A stretch of DNA of 64,000 bases from NCBI RefSeq assembly GCF_019704555.1, contig NZ_AP024745.1, positions 10,012,001 to 10,076,000 on the forward strand, read 5' to 3'. Origin of the DNA: Actinoplanes sp. L3-i22 (GTDB taxonomy: Bacteria > Actinomycetota > Actinomycetes > Mycobacteriales > Micromonosporaceae). Both the position numbers and the translations under genes were made by a program. The notes beneath the pieces were generated by a model. The model had not been told where the DNA came from, did no database searches, and saw only the letters and a program-made list of their open reading frames with translations. Of this stretch, positions 23,733 through 32,953 are shown piece after piece; position 1 is the first letter of the stretch; every line of letters begins with the position of its first letter.

Positions 23733-25655
23733 TCAGCCGATCACGATGCCGCTGGTCGCGCCGGCGATCGTGCCGCCGGCCGGAACCACCACGCGGTACT
23801 GCTGACCGGTGGCCAGCCCGTTGATCGTCACGTTCGTGGTGCTGCCGCTGCTGGTGAACTGCAGCGCCTTGCGCCAGGTCCCGGCGATCAGCTGCTGCAC
23901 CTCGACGTTCAGGCCGGCCGGCGAGGCGATGCTGACCGTCATGACGCGGCTGCCGGTCCGGGTCGCGGTGGCGGTGCTGCGCACGGTGTAGGTCGCGGTG
24001 CCGGTGGCCGCCTCGGTGCCGTCGGTCCCGGCGATCCGCAGCTGGAGCTGGTAGCCGCCGGTGGCGACCCGGTTCGCGGTGACCACGCCGGAGGCCGAGG
24101 TGATCACGTCGACGCACTGGAAGCTCTTGCCGGTCTCGGCGACGCAGAGCTGCGCGTTCTTCCGGACCCAGGGCTGGCCGGCGGCGGTGACGGTGAAGCT
24201 GGTGACCGTGGTGCTGTTGTAGGCGACGTCGGCCGTGGCGACGTTGGGGGTGATGACCGGCTTGGCCTTGGTCACCGGGGTGGTGGAGACCGACGGGCTC
24301 GGCGAGACCGAGGTCGGCGCGGTGGTCGGGGCGGTCGTCGGGGCCTTGCTGGTCGGGGCGGTCGTCGGCGCGGTCGTCGGGGCGCTGGTCGGGGCGGTGG
24401 TCGGGGCGGTGGTCGGGGCCTTGGTGGTCGGGGCGGTCGTCGGGGCGCTGGTCGTCACGGCCGCGAGGGCGGCGACGGCGTCGACCCGGCCGTACCCGAA
24501 GTCGTTGTCCTTGCCGGCCGTGCCGAGGTCGACGGCGGACTTCTCCATCGCCTGCTCGATCTGGTCCGGGGTCAGGCTCGGCTGGGCCGCCTTGAGCAGC
24601 GCGGCGAGGGCGGCCACGTGCGGCGACGCCATCGAGGTGCCGCTCATCGTGGCGTAGCTCTTGCCCAGCGCCGACGGGTACGTGCTCAGGATCGCCGAAC
24701 CCGGCGCGGCCACGTCCACGTAGCTGCCCGCGTTCGAGTAGGAGGCCACCTTGTCCGACGAGTCGGTGGCGGCGACCGCGATCACGCCGGCGTCGGCGGC
24801 CGGGTAGCTGATCGGGCTGCCGCTGCCGCGCTCGTTGCCGGCCGCGGCGACCACGGTGACGCCCTTGCTGCGGGCGTACGCGACGGCGTTGCTGACCGCG
24901 GTCAGCTTCGAACTCGACCCGAGCGACATGTTGATCACCTGGGCACCGTTGTCGGCGGCCCAGACGATCCCCTCGGCGGCGTCCGACATGTAGCCGCTGC
25001 CGTTCGCGCCGAGCACCCGCACCGGCAGGATCTTGGTGTCCGGGGCGACCGACGAGACGCCGACGGTGTTGCCGGTGACCGCGCCGATCGTGCCGGCCAC
25101 GTGCGTGCCGTGCCCGTTCGGGTCGATGTTGCCGCCGGCCTTGTCGGTCGTCGCGTCCCAGCCGGTCAGCACCTTGCCGGCCAGGTCGACGTTGGTCGCG
25201 TCCACCCCGGTGTCGATCACCGCGACGGTCACGCCGGCGCCGGTCGACTTCTGCCAGGCGTCGGTGGCGCGCATCGCGGCCAGATCCCACTGCTGCCCGC
25301 GGTACAGGTCGGTGCCGCTCGGCGCGTCCAGCGCCACGGCCTTCGCGTCGACCTCGACGCCGACCGCGTTCTCCGCCTTCTGAGCCTGCTCGACCAGCTC
25401 GGTGGCGCTCTTCTTGTCGGTCGCCGTCCGGACCGTGACGACCGGCTTGCCGTGCTTGTCGATCGTGGTGGAGACGACCCGGGCCGGCTCCTCCGGGGTG
25501 ACCGTGGCCGGGAGCAGCTGGTCGGCGCTCTCGGTCAGGCCGTAGGTGACCGGGTTCCAGTCAGCGGTGCCGGTGGGCAGGGCGAACGCGGCGACCCCGG
25601 CCAGCGCAACGGTGGCAACGGCTCCTACGGCGTACCGGCGCAGAACAACCTTCAT
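23733..25655 (-). CDS. Secreted subtilisin-like serine protease (S8) with Pro-Thr linker and C-terminal beta domain
   Basis: A 640-residue exported protease. The ATG at 25655 (MKVVLRRYAVGAVATVALAG) begins a signal peptide. An ~80-residue propeptide precedes the catalytic domain: Asp in [11 protein letters not shown], His in [14 protein letters not shown], oxyanion Asn in [10 protein letters not shown] and Ser in [14 protein letters not shown] linker of ~60 residues consists of repeated TAPTT/KAPTT units, then an Ig-like C-terminal domain (ITPNVATADVAYNSTTVTSF). It is paralogous to the protease at 45520-47403 over the propeptide, catalytic and C-terminal parts. It sits tail-to-tail with paralogue A (28 bp apart). 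Confidence 0.95.
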   Translation of the reverse strand: MKVVLRRYAVGAVATVALAGVAAFALPTGTADWNPVTYGLTESADQLLPATVTPEEPARVVSTTIDKHGKPVVTVRTATDKKSATELVEQAQKAENAVGVEVDAKAVALDAPSGTDLYRGQQWDLAAMRATDAWQKSTGAGVTVAVIDTGVDATNVDLAGKVLTGWDATTDKAGGNIDPNGHGTHVAGTIGAVTGNTVGVSSVAPDTKILPVRVLGANGSGYMSDAAEGIVWAADNGAQVINMSLGSSSKLTAVSNAVAYARSKGVTVVAAAGNERGSGSPISYPAADAGVIAVAATDSSDKVASYSNAGSYVDVAAPGSAILSTYPSALGKSYATMSGTSMASPHVAALAALLKAAQPSLTPDQIEQAMEKSAVDLGTAGKDNDFGYGRVDAVAALAAVTTSAPTTAPTTKAPTTAPTTAPTSAPTTAPTTAPTSKAPTTAPTTAPTSVSPSPSVSTTPVTKAKPVITPNVATADVAYNSTTVTSFTVTAAGQPWVRKNAQLCVAETGKSFQCVDVITSASGVVTANRVATGGYQLQLRIAGTDGTEAATGTATYTVRSTATATRTGSRVMTVSIASPAGLNVEVQQLIAGTWRKALQFTSSGSTTNVTINGLATGQQYRVVVPAGGTIAGATSGIVIG

Positions 25656-25770
25656 CGACCACAACCTCCAGCTCGAAGACGTGGACTACGTTCTTCGGCG
25701 GAGGTTGTGAGTCAAGGATTCGGCCGGGTGCGAGCCGGGTGCAGCAACGGCAACTGCCTTCTTCGGTACG

Positions 25771-26994
25771 TCAGTAGGGTCCCACCACAAACGCGGAGCC
25801 GCTGTTGATGTTCGTCGGGTTCGCGCCGACCCCGAGGCTCCCGTCGGTGACCAGGGTCAGGATGTACGCCCCGTCGGCGATCGGCGTGCTCGGAACAAGC
25901 GCGCTGTTCACCGGGCTCAGCTGGTTCCCCGACAGATCGAGCGTGCAGACCAGCTCGGTGTCCGTCACCACGCCCACCCGCACGCATTCGGCCACGCCTC
26001 GGTTGTTGGACGAGTTGTACGCGCCGACCACCAGGAACAGGTGCGCGTTGCCACTCGTCGGGGTACCGGACCCGGCGTCGAAATGCAGCTGGGAGAAGCC
26101 CACCCCGGTGACGTCCACGGCCACCGCCGTGCCCACGGCACCAGTGTTCGGCGAGATCGTGATCCCGTTGCTGTAGGTAAACGGGATCGCGTCGGTGGGA
26201 TCGCCGTCGCCGTTCGGGTCGAGGCTGCCGACCGTGCCGCCGGGGGTGGTCACCGTCAGTTCCAGACCCGTCTCGGCTACGCGGGCCCCGGTGGTGCCGG
26301 TGATGCTGGTCCCGGTCGGGGACACCTTGACGTCGGTCAGCGCGACCCCGCCGACCGATGCGGTGATCGGATTTCCGACCGGGATGAAGCCCGTGCCGTT
26401 GATCGTGATCGACTTTCCACCGCTGGCCGGGCTGCTGGCCGGCGTGATCGAGGTGATGGTGGGTTCGGGCACCACGGTGTACGTCGCGGCGGCCAGCAGC
26501 ATGCTGTTCGTGGTGGAGTCGCTGTCATAGACGCAGACATTCCACTTGGCGCTGGTCTGGCTACCGGCGAGCACCAGGCCGGCCCCGTTGATCGTCGAAT
26601 CCGGATATCCGGTGGTGGGCACCACGAACGCGATCTTCGTGCTGGACAGGCGCTTCACGCTGAACGGATCGGCCTGGAGCACGCCGGCGGTCAGGGTGAT
26701 CCCGGTGACGTCGATCTGCACGGTGTCGCTCGCCTTGGCGGTGCAGGCGGCGTACTGGAACTGGACCACCGGGACGGCGCCCGCCGGAAACGGATTCGGA
26801 TTGGCCGCCGATCCGGCGACCACCCCGATGATCGTGTTGCCACCGCCGCTCGGGCCGGCGGTGGCGGTCAGGGCCATGTCGGGCGCGGCGGCGTCCGCCG
26901 GAGTGGTGCCTCCGGCCAGGATCAGGGCGCTCGAGGCGACCGCAGCCACCCCGGCTCGGCCGGCACGGCGAACCGCATGCTGCCACGTGCTCAT
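25771..26994 (-). CDS. Secreted IPT/TIG-domain surface protein
   Basis: A 407-residue protein with a signal peptide (AVRRAGRAGVAAVASSALIL, cleavage near ADAAAP). It has an early beta domain with two Cys and a typical IPT/TIG domain (ITPASSPASGGKSITINGTG). The C-terminal module AHLFLVVGAYNSS, ECVRVGVVTDTELVCTLDL and DGAYILTLVTDG is also found in the proteins at 30415 and 32954. GGGAGAG precedes the ATG. A GTTACGCTCC motif at 27028-27037 upstream resembles one before the two other genes. It is likely an adhesion or cell-surface scaffold; the function is inferred. Confidence 0.8.
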   Translation of the reverse strand: MSTWQHAVRRAGRAGVAAVASSALILAGGTTPADAAAPDMALTATAGPSGGGNTIIGVVAGSAANPNPFPAGAVPVVQFQYAACTAKASDTVQIDVTGITLTAGVLQADPFSVKRLSSTKIAFVVPTTGYPDSTINGAGLVLAGSQTSAKWNVCVYDSDSTTNSMLLAAATYTVVPEPTITSITPASSPASGGKSITINGTGFIPVGNPITASVGGVALTDVKVSPTGTSITGTTGARVAETGLELTVTTPGGTVGSLDPNGDGDPTDAIPFTYSNGITISPNTGAVGTAVAVDVTGVGFSQLHFDAGSGTPTSGNAHLFLVVGAYNSSNNRGVAECVRVGVVTDTELVCTLDLSGNQLSPVNSALVPSTPIADGAYILTLVTDGSLGVGANPTNINSGSAFVVGPY

Positions 26995-27218
26995 CGAAGC
27001 TCTCCCTTGGAGTCGGCACCTCTGACGGAGCGTAACGAGATGACCACTCCGCCCAGGCCGAGAAGGCGAAACCCGGCTGTCGGCTCGTCTTCAGCCAACG
27101 CACAGGCGCGATCAGCCCGTTCACGCCCGCCCGGCCGGGCGGCTTGGCACGATGAGATCACGGGCCGCGACCAGCACGGCAAGAAAGGAGCGGCCGAGCG
27201 ACACGGTAAGGATGCGAA

Positions 27219-27890
27219 ATGTCAGCGCAGGACGAGCAGGACCCCGCCACCCAGCGCCCGAGGCGCCGCCGCACGGTCATGATCGCGGCGACCGGAGCGA
27301 TCGCCCTTCTCGGCGCCACCGCCTACCTCACCGGACACGGGTCATCGGAGCAGGACAGCGGCTTGCCGCAGCCGGCCGTACTGGCCCCGGCGGAGCCCAC
27401 GACCGCGGCCACCGCCGCATCCTCGGCCGCACCGACCGGCGTCGCCTCGTCGGCCTCGTCAGCGCCGGCCGCGGAACCCGCGGAGTCGGAGACGACAGCC
27501 CGGTCACACACCGGCCGAGCCGAGGCGAAGACCGAACACCGGAAGTCCGGGAAGGCGGAGAACGCCGAGACCGACCGGCCGGTGCGGACCACCCAGGAGA
27601 AGGTCGGCACGTCCGACGTCAGCGTGGTGGCGGCCGACTACGACCTGACCGGCCTCGGACAGCTCCGCTGGGCCGGCGACCGCGGGGGTAACACCGGCAA
27701 CGCCCTGTGCACCCAGAAGTTCAAGTTCGATCCGGCCAAGGCCGCGGAGACGAAGAGCGACATGGTGATGTGCTGGCGCACGTCCAGCAAGAAGAGCGTG
27801 GTCGCGCTCGCCTTCGGACAGCACGGGAGCCATCCCTCGGCGGAGCTGATCGCCGGCGTGGTCGACGATCACTGGAGCACGAAGAAATAA
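27219..27890 (+). CDS. Single-pass membrane protein, paralogue B
   Basis: A 223-residue protein beginning MSAQDEQDPATQRPRRRRTV, with a transmembrane helix VMIAATGAIALLGATAYLTG, an Ala/Ser/Glu-rich linker and the shared C-terminal domain: DYDLTGLGQLRWAGDRG, LCTQKFKF, MVMCWRTSSKKSVVALAF and WSTKK at the end. The two conserved Cys are present. A GGTAAGGA precedes the ATG. It is divergent from the IPT gene at 25771 and followed by a strong terminator. Confidence 0.8.
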   Translation: MSAQDEQDPATQRPRRRRTVMIAATGAIALLGATAYLTGHGSSEQDSGLPQPAVLAPAEPTTAATAASSAAPTGVASSASSAPAAEPAESETTARSHTGRAEAKTEHRKSGKAENAETDRPVRTTQEKVGTSDVSVVAADYDLTGLGQLRWAGDRGGNTGNALCTQKFKFDPAKAAETKSDMVMCWRTSSKKSVVALAFGQHGSHPSAELIAGVVDDHWSTKK

Positions 27891-27934
27891 CGGCCGGCGT
27901 CTCATCGACCACAATTTCACAGCGCGAAACTTCC

Positions 27935-27959
27935 GGCCCTTACTGCCACAGTAAGGGCC
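27935..27959 (+). terminator. Perfect 11-bp rho-independent terminator
   Basis: GGCCCTTACTG at 27935-27945 pairs with CAGTAAGGGCC at 27949-27959, then TTTAAAATT. It is 44 bp after paralogue B. The remaining gap to 28148 is comparatively AT-rich and holds a GTTAGTTTGAGTCCG promoter-like stretch near 28072. Confidence 0.9.
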
Positions 27960-28148
27960 TTTAAAATTGGGCAGAAAACGACCTGTCCGCACGATTTCCA
28001 CTACACTGCGGGCTTTCTGAAAAGCCAAACATCAACGAATTGCTATTTCCGGAAACGCCGCTTCAGCCGGTGTTAGTTTGAGTCCGAAACCGAGGCAAGT
28101 GCGGCACCTTAGGTTGGCCGTACAGCTCCCGAGAGGACCACTGCTCAA

Positions 28149-29354
28149 ATGTCTCACGTCCAACCCGGGCGACGCTCCCGCATCGTCGCCACCGTCGGCG
28201 CCAGCGCGCTGGCCGCCTCCTTACTTTCGGTGGTAACACCGACCATCGCCTACGCCGGCACCCTGCCCGGCACGCTCACGGTGACCACGCCCAGCAATGG
28301 GAAGCTGGCCGCCGGAACGGCCAAGCAGGTCATCGTTCTGACGATCTCCGGAACGGGTGCCACGGCACTCACCGAAGACAATGTGAGCGGCGTAAAGCTG
28401 GGCTCTGACGCCAACTGCGCGAACATCAGCAGCTATGTGGTCACCAGCGCTACCACGCTCACGGTGAAAACACCCACCAACGGCTGCATTGTGAGCCCCA
28501 GTGGCGCCGAAGACGTCTCCATTCTCTTCAATGCCGGCGCCGACACGATCACCAAGACCGCCGGCCTCACCTTCGTGAGCCCGCCGAAGATCGTGGCGTA
28601 CGCCGCCAACACCACCCGGCCGGTGCTCACCGACAACAGCGCCGACCAGCTGTATGCCAACCAGTCCGGCCGCTTCGTGGCGACCGGTGGCCAGGTCGGC
28701 CGGGTCAAGGCGGCGTCCGACTTCGCGTTCGACCCGCGCTCCGCGTCCGGCCTGAAGGTCAGCGTTGCCGGCAAGGACGCCACGGACGTCAAGGTCTACG
28801 CCGCCGGCGTGACCGGTGGACAGACCGCCGGAACCGCGATGACCAGCGCCAACACCACGGCCGGCATGGTCGAGGGAGCCACCCCGACCGAGGCCGGTAA
28901 CTACCTCACCTTCAAGACCGCGTCCGGCATGGACGCCAGCAACGACACCGTGATCATCACCCAGAACGGTGTGTCGAAGTCGTTCCTCGCCTCCGGGTAC
29001 GGCAACAGCTTCGACATCGTGAGCGGCCCGACGGTCACCTCGCTCAGCCCGACCTTCGGCAAGTCCACCGGCGGCACGTCCGTCACGGTCACCGCCACCG
29101 GCCTGACCAAGACCTGGGTCCTCGGGACCGACTACGACGTGTACTTCTGCGAGAAGGCCGCCACCGTGGGTGCGGTCAACGCGGCCGGTACCGCCATCGT
29201 CGTCACGGCGCCGAGCGTCTCGGTCGACGCCACCGGCCTCGGCGCGACCGCCACCGCCGGCGCCTGCCCGGTCACCGTCCGGACTCCGGGTGGCACCGCG
29301 ACCTACGCCAGCCCGGTCACTTCGGCGAGCATCTTCACCGAGCTCAACGAATAA
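28149..29354 (+). CDS. Secreted IPT/TIG-like surface protein
   Basis: A 401-residue protein with a signal peptide (IVATVGASALAASLLSVV, cleavage near AYAG). The mature protein is Thr/Ser/Gly-rich beta sequence. An early Ig-like domain with two Cys (SDANCANISS, TNGCIVSP) and a C-terminal IPT/TIG-type domain (VTSLSPTFGKSTGGTSVTVT) are visible, followed by FCEKAATVGAVN and CPVTVRTPGGTA. No sortase motif, repeat or membrane anchor is seen. GAGAGGACC precedes the ATG. It lacks the C-terminal module of the three minus-strand IPT proteins. Confidence 0.78.
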   Translation: MSHVQPGRRSRIVATVGASALAASLLSVVTPTIAYAGTLPGTLTVTTPSNGKLAAGTAKQVIVLTISGTGATALTEDNVSGVKLGSDANCANISSYVVTSATTLTVKTPTNGCIVSPSGAEDVSILFNAGADTITKTAGLTFVSPPKIVAYAANTTRPVLTDNSADQLYANQSGRFVATGGQVGRVKAASDFAFDPRSASGLKVSVAGKDATDVKVYAAGVTGGQTAGTAMTSANTTAGMVEGATPTEAGNYLTFKTASGMDASNDTVIITQNGVSKSFLASGYGNSFDIVSGPTVTSLSPTFGKSTGGTSVTVTATGLTKTWVLGTDYDVYFCEKAATVGAVNAAGTAIVVTAPSVSVDATGLGATATAGACPVTVRTPGGTATYASPVTSASIFTELNE

Positions 29355-29389
29355 GCGAGCAGCACCTCGTTAGACATCTCGCTACAGCA

Positions 29390-29417
29390 GAGGCCCGCCC
29401 CGACAGGGACGGGCCTC
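29390..29417 (+). terminator. Hairpin terminator after the plus-strand IPT gene
   Basis: GAGGCCCG at 29390 pairs with CGGGCCTC ending at 29417, extended by CCC/GGG, followed by CGCTGTTTCTC. Confidence 0.75.
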
Positions 29418-29569
29418 CGCTGTTTCTCCGTGTCTCGGCGGCGCTCGCTCAACGAACTCACAGCAGCCGCTTGCGGGTTTTGGCCCGATATGCCGGACAC
29501 GTTGGAACGATGAGGTCAAGGGCCTGGCACAGGGGCAGGCCACCGTCGAGACACCAGAGGGACAGCAAG

Positions 29570-30295
29570 ATGACCAAGCACGACGACCACCTACCCGGCA
29601 GCGAGGCACCGGCAGCGGAGACCGCCACAAGCCGACCGAAACGGCGGCGTGCGCGGGCGATAGCTGGGGCGGCCGGCCTGGCCGCGGTCCTCGGCTCCGG
29701 CGCCTACCTGACCACCAATCGGCTGATGGCGCCCGAAGCATCGACCGGAGCGGGCACCGTCATCGCGGCCGCACCGGCCACCGCCACCTCCTCCGCGGCG
29801 GCCACGCCGGCGGAATCCGGCACCGACCGGCAGGTCAAGTCGGCCGACGACCACGAGGACGAGCCGAAATCGCCGGCCGAACGGGTCGCCGCCGCCCGGA
29901 AGGCCGCCGCCAAGGACGGCGTGAAGATCACCCACCCGCTGCCCGCCCAGGATGATCCGGCCCGGATCGCCGCGGCGGGCGAGGCGAAGGAGGTGACCGT
30001 CGGCTCGGCGAAGCAGGGCGCGACCATGCGGATCGTCACCGCGCACGGCGACCTGACCGGCCAGCACGAGCTGGCCTGGGTGGCCGGCGGCGTGCGGAAG
30101 CACGGCGCGGTGGAGTGCTCGAACAAGTTCAAGTTCTACAACGAGGCGGAGCCCAAGACCCGGGACAACCTGCTGGTCTGCTGGCGCACCAGCGTCAAGC
30201 GCAGCGTGATCACGGTAGACACGAAGATCGGCGGCCGGCCGGCGGTCGCCCGGAGCCTCTCCGTCATCGACCGCGAGTGGCGCAAGCTCGGCTGA
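29570..30295 (+). CDS. Single-pass membrane protein, paralogue C
   Basis: A 241-residue protein beginning MTKHDDHLPGSEAPAAET, with basic KRRRAR, one transmembrane helix (AIAGAAGLAAVLGSGAYLTT), a charged disordered linker (DDHEDEPKSPAERVAAARKA) and the shared C-terminal domain: HGDLTGQHELAWVAGG, VECSNKFKFYNE, LLVCWRTSVKRSVITVD and IDREWRKLG. The ATG at 29570 follows GAGGGACAG. It is convergent with the IPT protein at 30415, with two hairpins between them. Confidence 0.8.
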   Translation: MTKHDDHLPGSEAPAAETATSRPKRRRARAIAGAAGLAAVLGSGAYLTTNRLMAPEASTGAGTVIAAAPATATSSAAATPAESGTDRQVKSADDHEDEPKSPAERVAAARKAAAKDGVKITHPLPAQDDPARIAAAGEAKEVTVGSAKQGATMRIVTAHGDLTGQHELAWVAGGVRKHGAVECSNKFKFYNEAEPKTRDNLLVCWRTSVKRSVITVDTKIGGRPAVARSLSVIDREWRKLG

Positions 30296-30315
30296 CCACA
30301 CTCACCATCGAACAA

Positions 30316-30342
30316 CGCCGGCCGCGGGATCCGCGGCCGGCG
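30316..30342 (+). terminator. 12-bp perfect-stem terminator after paralogue C
   Basis: CGCCGGCCGCGG at 30316-30327 pairs with CCGCGGCCGGCG at 30331-30342 across a 3-base loop, followed by TTCTCGTC. Confidence 0.8.
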
Positions 30343-30361
30343 TTCTCGTCGGGACGAAAGG

Positions 30362-30395
30362 GCGGTGGCCCGGAGCTCGCGCTCCGGGCCACCGC
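30362..30395 (-). terminator. 15-bp perfect-stem terminator of the first tandem IPT gene
   Basis: GCGGTGGCCCGGAGC at 30362-30376 pairs with its complement at 30381-30395. The same hairpin lies after the second IPT gene at 32903-32937, so it was duplicated with the gene. Confidence 0.85.
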
Positions 30396-30414
30396 ATGTT
30401 CGTGCTGTTCGCTG

Positions 30415-32703
30415 TCAGTAGGCCGAGACGGTGAAGGTGGCGTTGCTGGAGACCTGGCTCTGCACGTACGTGCCGTCGGTGTGCACCGAGTTGAGCGCGG
30501 CGTTGCTCACGTACTGCAGGTTGTAGGCACCCTCCGGCACCGGGACGTACTGGCTGTAGATGATGCTCGCGACCCCCGATCCGGCCGTGGCGGCATTGGC
30601 CGCAAGGGTGGCGTTCGTAGCGTCGGTCACAGACAGGACAGTCGTTCCCGCCGTGATGTTCGCGTTGACCGGGTAGCTGCCGACGTCAGCCTGGGTGAAG
30701 GTGCTCGCAGCCCCACCGAGCGCGGCGCTGCTGTTGGTGCCGGTGGTGGTGAGCGTGGCATTCCGGTAGGTGGGCGATGCGATGGTGATCGTCGCGTTGC
30801 TGGACAGCGTGGCGGAAGCGGGATTGTTCATGATCGCCGTTGTGCCGCTGACGACGTTCGTGATCACAGTCCCGGCCGCAAGTGCGACGCCGGCCGGGTC
30901 GACGACTGCCTTGCCGATGTCCGAGGAATCGAACGTGTTCGCAGCCGCGGTGACCACCCGGCTACCGGTGGTGACGCTGCCGGTGACGCCGTACTTGGGC
31001 GCCGCGGAAAGGATCGCGGTGCCGGTCAGGTCGAGCCGCTTGGTCAGGTCCAGCCGGCAGACCAGTTCGTTGTCGCTGAGCACCAGCACGTTCTTGCAGT
31101 CGGCGACCGGCGGGTTCGCGCGGTTGCCGCTGACCGTGGCGTTGCTGTAGCTGCCGCGGGACAGGAAGATGTGTGCCCCGGTGCCCAGGTTGGCGCTCCA
31201 CGACGCGCCCTGGAAGCCGACACCGTTGACGACCACGTCGAGGCTACGGGTGTTCGGCGCGGTCTTCGGGTTCACCACCAGCGTGCTGGTGTAGGCGAAC
31301 TGACCGTTCAGGGTCGCCGAGCCGGCAGGCGTGGTGACCACCAGCGTGTTGCTGTTGGCGGGCGCGTGCATCGGCGTCCGGGCGGTGAACGCGGTGCTGC
31401 TCAGCGGCGTGATGTCGGTCAGCGGCACACCGCCCAGCATCCCGGAGATCTGGGAGGCGTCGGTGGGGAACGCGGTGCCGACCACCGTGATCAGGCTGCC
31501 GCCCAGCGCCGGTCCGGCGTTGGGCGTGATCCGGGTCAGGGTCTGCACCGTGGTCACCTTGTACGCGTTGGACGCGACCAGGTTGCCCTGCGCGGTGGCG
31601 GCGTCGTAGATGCAGACCTGCCACGGAACACTGGTCGCGCCGGCGGGCTGAAGGCCCAGCGCGGTGGCGTATGTGCCCTGGCTGTAGAACGCCGGCGCCG
31701 TGACGGCGACCCGGGAGTTCGTCACCTTCCGGATCTTGTTCGCGGCGAGCGGTTCGTTCGTTCCCACGGACTGCGCCACGGTGTAGGTGGACGTGCAGGT
31801 GTCACCCAGAGTGAATTCCACACCCGGGTTGTCGATGCCGGCCAGGAACGGGTTCGGCGAGTTGATGTCGATATTGTTCAGGCCGCCGTACGGGCCGATG
31901 GTCTGGCTCAGGGAGAGCTGTCCGACGTTGTACGGCACTACCGAGATCAGCGCCGAGTTGATGCCGCTGCCGTTGTAGAGGCAGGCGAAGTACGGCGTGG
32001 GACTCGCGGCGGTTGAGGTGACGCCCGACGGCACGGTCAGACTGGCGACCGAGTCGGAAGTCTTGGTCACCATTGCCGACGTGCCCGCGGCCGGCGTCCC
32101 GTAGGCCGACGGACAGTCCGCGAGCTGGGTGGCGAACTGCGCCCCGATCGTCGTGATACCGGTGAAGATCGGCCCGCCGGTTCCCGCGGTGATGGTCAGC
32201 TGCTCGCCCCCACCGGTGGTGCCCGCGGCCGGCGACACGGTCGCCGCCGTGCCGACGTAGACCGGGTATCCGTTCGTCGCACCCTTACGGGCGCTGGAGC
32301 CGGCCGAGTTGCTGGCGTAGACACACGCGACGTACTTCTTGACCTGCCCGCTGGTACCCGCAGTCGCCGTGTTCGGCATTACGAAGACCACCTGGCCGGT
32401 GGTGCTGGAGGTGGTCGACGCCGCGGCCAGGATGGACGCGGTGGGCGTGGTGTAGGTCGCCGGGCAGGCGGTCCCGGCCGTTGTCAGCAACTCCACCCGG
32501 TCGGTACCGGAACCGATGAACGGCGGCGTGCCCGCGCCGTCGTCGTTGATGGTGACCGTGCCGCCCACCGGCGTCACGGCCGGCAACACGGCGGAGGCGG
32601 CTAGTGCCGCCTCGGGGTAGACGAGCAGAGCGGCACCGACCACCCCGGTCGTCAGACCAACACGCGCCCACCGGGGACGCGCGGCATTTCTGGACTTACG
32701 CAT
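30415..32703 (-). CDS. Large secreted IPT/TIG-domain protein, tandem copy 1
   Basis: A 762-residue protein from the ATG at 32703 (MRKSRNAARPRWARVGLTTG) with AGGAGG at ideal spacing. The signal peptide ends near EAALAAS. The mature protein is Thr/Ala/Ser-rich beta sequence with several Cys pairs. A clear IPT/TIG domain begins ITPNAGPALGGSLITVVGTA, followed by GVPLTDITPLSSTAFTAR. The C-terminal module is AHIFLSRGSYSN, DCKNVLVLSDNELVCRLDL and PEGAYNLQYVSNA. It is a paralogue of 32954-35248, with nearly identical DNA at the 5' end and upstream. A surface or adhesion role is inferred. Confidence 0.82.
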   Translation of the reverse strand: MRKSRNAARPRWARVGLTTGVVGAALLVYPEAALAASAVLPAVTPVGGTVTINDDGAGTPPFIGSGTDRVELLTTAGTACPATYTTPTASILAAASTTSSTTGQVVFVMPNTATAGTSGQVKKYVACVYASNSAGSSARKGATNGYPVYVGTAATVSPAAGTTGGGEQLTITAGTGGPIFTGITTIGAQFATQLADCPSAYGTPAAGTSAMVTKTSDSVASLTVPSGVTSTAASPTPYFACLYNGSGINSALISVVPYNVGQLSLSQTIGPYGGLNNIDINSPNPFLAGIDNPGVEFTLGDTCTSTYTVAQSVGTNEPLAANKIRKVTNSRVAVTAPAFYSQGTYATALGLQPAGATSVPWQVCIYDAATAQGNLVASNAYKVTTVQTLTRITPNAGPALGGSLITVVGTAFPTDASQISGMLGGVPLTDITPLSSTAFTARTPMHAPANSNTLVVTTPAGSATLNGQFAYTSTLVVNPKTAPNTRSLDVVVNGVGFQGASWSANLGTGAHIFLSRGSYSNATVSGNRANPPVADCKNVLVLSDNELVCRLDLTKRLDLTGTAILSAAPKYGVTGSVTTGSRVVTAAANTFDSSDIGKAVVDPAGVALAAGTVITNVVSGTTAIMNNPASATLSSNATITIASPTYRNATLTTTGTNSSAALGGAASTFTQADVGSYPVNANITAGTTVLSVTDATNATLAANAATAGSGVASIIYSQYVPVPEGAYNLQYVSNAALNSVHTDGTYVQSQVSSNATFTVSAY

Positions 32704-32807
32704 GCGAGGTCCTCCTACGGGTCCCAATGGACCACGTCGCTGGATTGCTGGGCCCAGGCGTCCGGATGAACCGTCGCGGGCCGTCTCGCCGGAAGCGTAA
32801 CTATTCG
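32597..32807 (-). repeat. Near-identical ~211-bp block, copy 1 (promoter, RBS and signal peptide)
   Basis: From the codons for the signal-peptide end to about 104 bp upstream of the ATG, this sequence is essentially identical to about 35142-35352, while the rest of the two coding regions has diverged. It contains AGGAGG and GTTACGCTTCC (minus strand). This points to gene conversion or a recent duplication restricted to the 5' end. Confidence 0.9.
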
Positions 32808-32902
32808 CGGCGTTTCGATTCTCCAAAGCAGGAAACATACATATATGTCAGACAACTCCATGACAGTTCCGATGTCGAACACCCCGAATTACGGACGCAA
32901 AA

Positions 32903-32937
32903 GCGGTGGCCCGGAGCTACGCGCTCCGGGCCACCGC
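32903..32937 (-). terminator. 15-bp perfect-stem terminator of the second tandem IPT gene
   Basis: GCGGTGGCCCGGAGC at 32903-32917 pairs with its complement at 32923-32937. On the minus strand it is followed by TTTT, a rho-independent layout. Its stem is identical to the one at 30362-30395. Between this and 32807 the sequence is comparatively AT-rich with a TACATATATG stretch and no gene. Confidence 0.9.
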
Positions 32938-32953
32938 TCGGTGGCCTTTACCG

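Noticed and set aside
28107..28125. TTAGGTTGGCCGTACAG as an iron box before the plus-strand IPT gene
   Set aside because: Only the left half matches IdeR/DtxR; about 11 of 19 positions agree, too weak to list as a site.
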